A DNA stretch of 64,000 bases. Source: Streptomyces sp. M92 (GTDB lineage Bacteria > Actinomycetota > Actinomycetes > Streptomycetales > Streptomycetaceae). Under the pieces are notes generated by a model. It was given only the letters and a program-made list of their open reading frames with translations, was not told the DNA's origin and ran no database searches. The position numbers and the translations under genes were made by a program. Positions within the stretch are counted from its first letter, which is position 1; the number at the start of each line of letters is the position of its first letter. This document shows positions 62,342 through 64,000 of this stretch, piece by piece. Location: assembly GCF_028473745.1 (NCBI RefSeq), contig NZ_CP101137.1, forward strand, positions 620,001-684,000. The letters run 5' to 3'.

Positions 62342-62719
62342 TCAAGCCCCCGGTTCGGCCGTCGGACGGCCCGCGTCCCCGCTCCCGCTCCGGTCCCATG
62401 TGAGGGTTACGGTGAAGTGCGCCTGGGCCGTGCTGCTGCTGATCACGATGTCGGCCGCGGCCGACAGCGACAGGCCGAACTCCACAGTGATCTCCTGCGG
62501 GCCCGGCGCCGTCTCGCCGAAGGTGTTCACCAGTTGCTGGGCCACGGGCCGGAGCCCGGACAGCATCTCTGCCATGGAGCGGCTCGCCCTGGCCACCACC
62601 TGTCCGGGCCGGGCCACCTTGACCAGACCGTCTTCCGGCTTTTCCCGGACCTCGACCTTGACGGCACGAGCCGCTCCGTCAGGCCCGTCGTCGAGCGGCA
62701 GCTCCACCACGTACGTCAT
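62342..62719 (-). CDS. TRYPCO-type (trypsin-co-occurring, CU044_2847-like) small protein
   Basis: A 125-residue protein upstream of the trypsin-STAND gene. It begins MTYVVELPLDDGPDG and contains VKVEVREKPEDGLVKVARPGQVVARASRSMAEMLSGLRPVAQQL, then the conserved EITVEFGLSLSAAADIVISSSTAQAHFTVTLTW typical of trypsin-co-occurring domain 1 proteins. Predicted to be an adaptor or substrate of the protease partner. The ATG follows GGGGAG at four bases. Its stop codon is 2-3 bases before the chosen start of the STAND gene, so the pair is an operon. Confidence 0.85.
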   Translation of the reverse strand: MTYVVELPLDDGPDGAARAVKVEVREKPEDGLVKVARPGQVVARASRSMAEMLSGLRPVAQQLVNTFGETAPGPQEITVEFGLSLSAAADIVISSSTAQAHFTVTLTWDRSGSGDAGRPTAEPGA

Positions 62720-62942
62720 CGTGCTCCCCGTCACATGTGTTCGCTCCGCTCCTCGCTTCCTGTAGGCGCGGCCTCATCAGCCACTCCATCGTCGCCGGTC
62801 ACATGCCAGCAACAGCCATTTCGGCCAACCTCCGTGCCTCCGGCCCGCCTGCTCCCGGTGCGCGGGCGACACCGGAGCACTCCGTCTCCCGGGGATCGCG
62901 CCGCCCACGCCCGGTCGTCGCCCGCGGGCACTGAGGCGGTCC

Positions 62943-64000
62943 TCAGCGCAGCCGGATGACGTTCCAGGACAGCGGCTCCAGGGTGGCGCTCAGCCCGCCG
63001 TCGCTCACCGTCGTGCCGTCCACCGCGTGCGGGACGACCCGCTCGGGGTCGGCGAGGGTGTTGCGGGCGTCGGGGTCGGCATCCGCGAGGGCGCTGTGCT
63101 CGACGACCTCGGTGAGGCCGAGGCCGCCGAGGGCGACCTCCAGCGGCAGCGGCTCGGTGCGCGAGCGGTTGACGGCGAAGACGGTGACCGAGCCGTCCTC
63201 GGCGCGCACGGCGGTGGCGTGCAGCAGGTCGGCCTCGCCGTACCTCTTCGTCTCGTACGTCGGTGAGTCCACCCGGACGTCCAGGACCTCACCGCGGCCG
63301 TGCTTCGAGGCCTGGGCGAAGGGGAAGAACGTCGTCTGGCGCCAGGCGGGGCCGCCCGGCTCGGTCATGATCGGGGCGATGACGTTGACGAGCTGGGCGA
63401 GGCAGGCGACGGTGACGCGGTCGGCGTGCCTGAGCAGGGCGATGAGGAGCGAGCCGAAGACCACGGCGTCGGTGACGCTGTAGTTGTCCTCCAGCAGGCG
63501 GGGCGCCTCGGGCCAGTCGAGGGCGCTCACCTCCGCCTGGGTCTTGGCCATGTACCAGACGTTCCACTCGTCGAAGGAGAGGTTGATCTTCTTCTTGGAC
63601 TTGAGGCGGGCGCCGACGTGGTCGCAGGTGGCGACGACGTTCTCGATGAAGGACTCCATGTCCACGGCGGAGGCGAGGAAGGAGTCGACGTCGCCGTCGT
63701 GCGGCTCGTAGTAGGCGTGCAGGGAGATGTGGTCGACCAGGTCGTAGGTCTCCTTCAGGACGGTCGCCTCCCACGCGGCGAAGGTCTCCATGGACTGGCC
63801 GGAGGAGCCGCAGGCGACGAGTTCGAGGTCCGGGTCGATCTGGCGCATGGCGCGGGCGGTCTCGGCGGCGACGCGGCCGTACTCCTCGGCGGTCTTGTGG
63901 CCGGTCTGCCAGGGGCCGTCCATCTCGTTGCCCAGGCACCACAGGCGGATGCCGAAGGGGTCCTTGTCGCCGTGCTCGGCGCGCAGGTCGGAGAGGGCGG
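62943..64000 (-). CDS. GH51 alpha-L-arabinofuranosidase (N-terminus beyond window)
   Basis: The C-terminal 352 residues of a GH51 enzyme; the gene continues past the right edge. The catalytic acid/base Glu is in WCLGNEMDGPWQTGH and the nucleophile Glu in SFDEWNVWY. The beta-sandwich C-terminal domain ends LEPLSWNVIRLR. There is no way to see a signal peptide; most Streptomyces GH51 enzymes are intracellular and trim imported arabino-oligosaccharides. It fits with the two secreted GH43 enzymes and the ChvE-type importer 10-20 kb away as part of arabinan use. Confidence 0.93.
   Translation of the reverse strand, partial: ALSDLRAEHGDKDPFGIRLWCLGNEMDGPWQTGHKTAEEYGRVAAETARAMRQIDPDLELVACGSSGQSMETFAAWEATVLKETYDLVDHISLHAYYEPHDGDVDSFLASAVDMESFIENVVATCDHVGARLKSKKKINLSFDEWNVWYMAKTQAEVSALDWPEAPRLLEDNYSVTDAVVFGSLLIALLRHADRVTVACLAQLVNVIAPIMTEPGGPAWRQTTFFPFAQASKHGRGEVLDVRVDSPTYETKRYGEADLLHATAVRAEDGSVTVFAVNRSRTEPLPLEVALGGLGLTEVVEHSALADADPDARNTLADPERVVPHAVDGTTVSDGGLSATLEPLSWNVIRLR

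Noticed and set aside
1..64000. CRISPR arrays, tRNA or rRNA genes, insertion sequences or phage genes
   Set aside because: I saw no regularly spaced repeat-spacer array, no tRNA-like cloverleaf with conserved T-loop, and no transposase, integrase or phage structural gene. Short tRNAs could be missed by eye.

Overview
The window is high-G+C actinobacterial DNA that looks like a Streptomyces chromosome core. Support comes from the fasR-fabD-fabH-acpP-fabF block, a homodimeric-type aceE, Streptomyces-type DUF3052, DUF3145, DUF4429 and 'SCO2400-type' zinc-ribbon proteins, abundant GTG/TTG starts and many putative leaderless promoters. From memory, the gene order resembles the S. coelicolor interval around SCO2360-SCO2415; this was not checked against a database.

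Layout. 1-12.5 kb: the N-terminal 355 residues of a DesK/NarL-type histidine kinase gene that continues past the left edge, a DedA membrane protein, then a tellurium-resistance-type (Ter) region. The Ter region has an HpcH/HpaI-like aldolase, an 894-residue fusion of two phosphoribosyltransferase-like domains with TRSP and PELOTA domains, and a HAD phosphatase on one strand. Next come a TerD-like protein with a proline-rich tail, a TerA-like protein, a DUF475/TerC-like membrane protein and two TerD paralogues. A peroxiredoxin and a DUF3052 protein follow. 12.5-25 kb: aceE, a DHA2 drug exporter with a divergent TetR regulator, a DUF1023 alpha/beta hydrolase, a DUF4429 protein, a MerR/aldo-keto reductase operon with a textbook MerR operator, and a GNAT, a serine hydrolase and a pirin. 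25-30 kb: fasR and the fab operon, closed by a perfect 38-bp palindromic terminator. 30-39.7 kb: small-metabolism and stress genes (SGNH hydrolase, aldose epimerase, a pyroglutamyl-peptidase relative, EI24, Ohr, an MDR reductase with a MarR regulator). Then comes a decayed patch with a frameshifted GntR, a headless GntR and a headless GyrB-like ATPase fragment meeting at one point.

39.8-52.7 kb is a sugar-use region: an enolase-superfamily sugar-acid dehydratase, a zinc dehydrogenase, a TIM-barrel-like protein, a ChvE/GguA/GguB-type ABC importer, a secreted aldose epimerase, an aminotransferase with a proline-rich tail and two secreted GH43 arabinanase-type enzymes. A GH51 arabinofuranosidase enters from the right edge. 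Together these suggest extracellular arabinan breakdown, uptake of arabinose or galactose and oxidative catabolism. TCGAAC-type sites recur in the intergenic regions. 52.8-62.9 kb: a membrane-anchored PstS-like binding protein, a secreted DUF4360 protein, a GH35-like protein that lacks the catalytic glutamates, and a two-gene conflict-type system (a TRYPCO-type small protein plus a trypsin/STAND-NTPase/beta-propeller protein).

The most notable observations are the trypsin-STAND system, the four-domain Ter biosynthetic fusion, two enzyme homologues with altered active sites (GH35-like and pyroglutamyl-peptidase-like), and the apparent deletion junction near 38,695.
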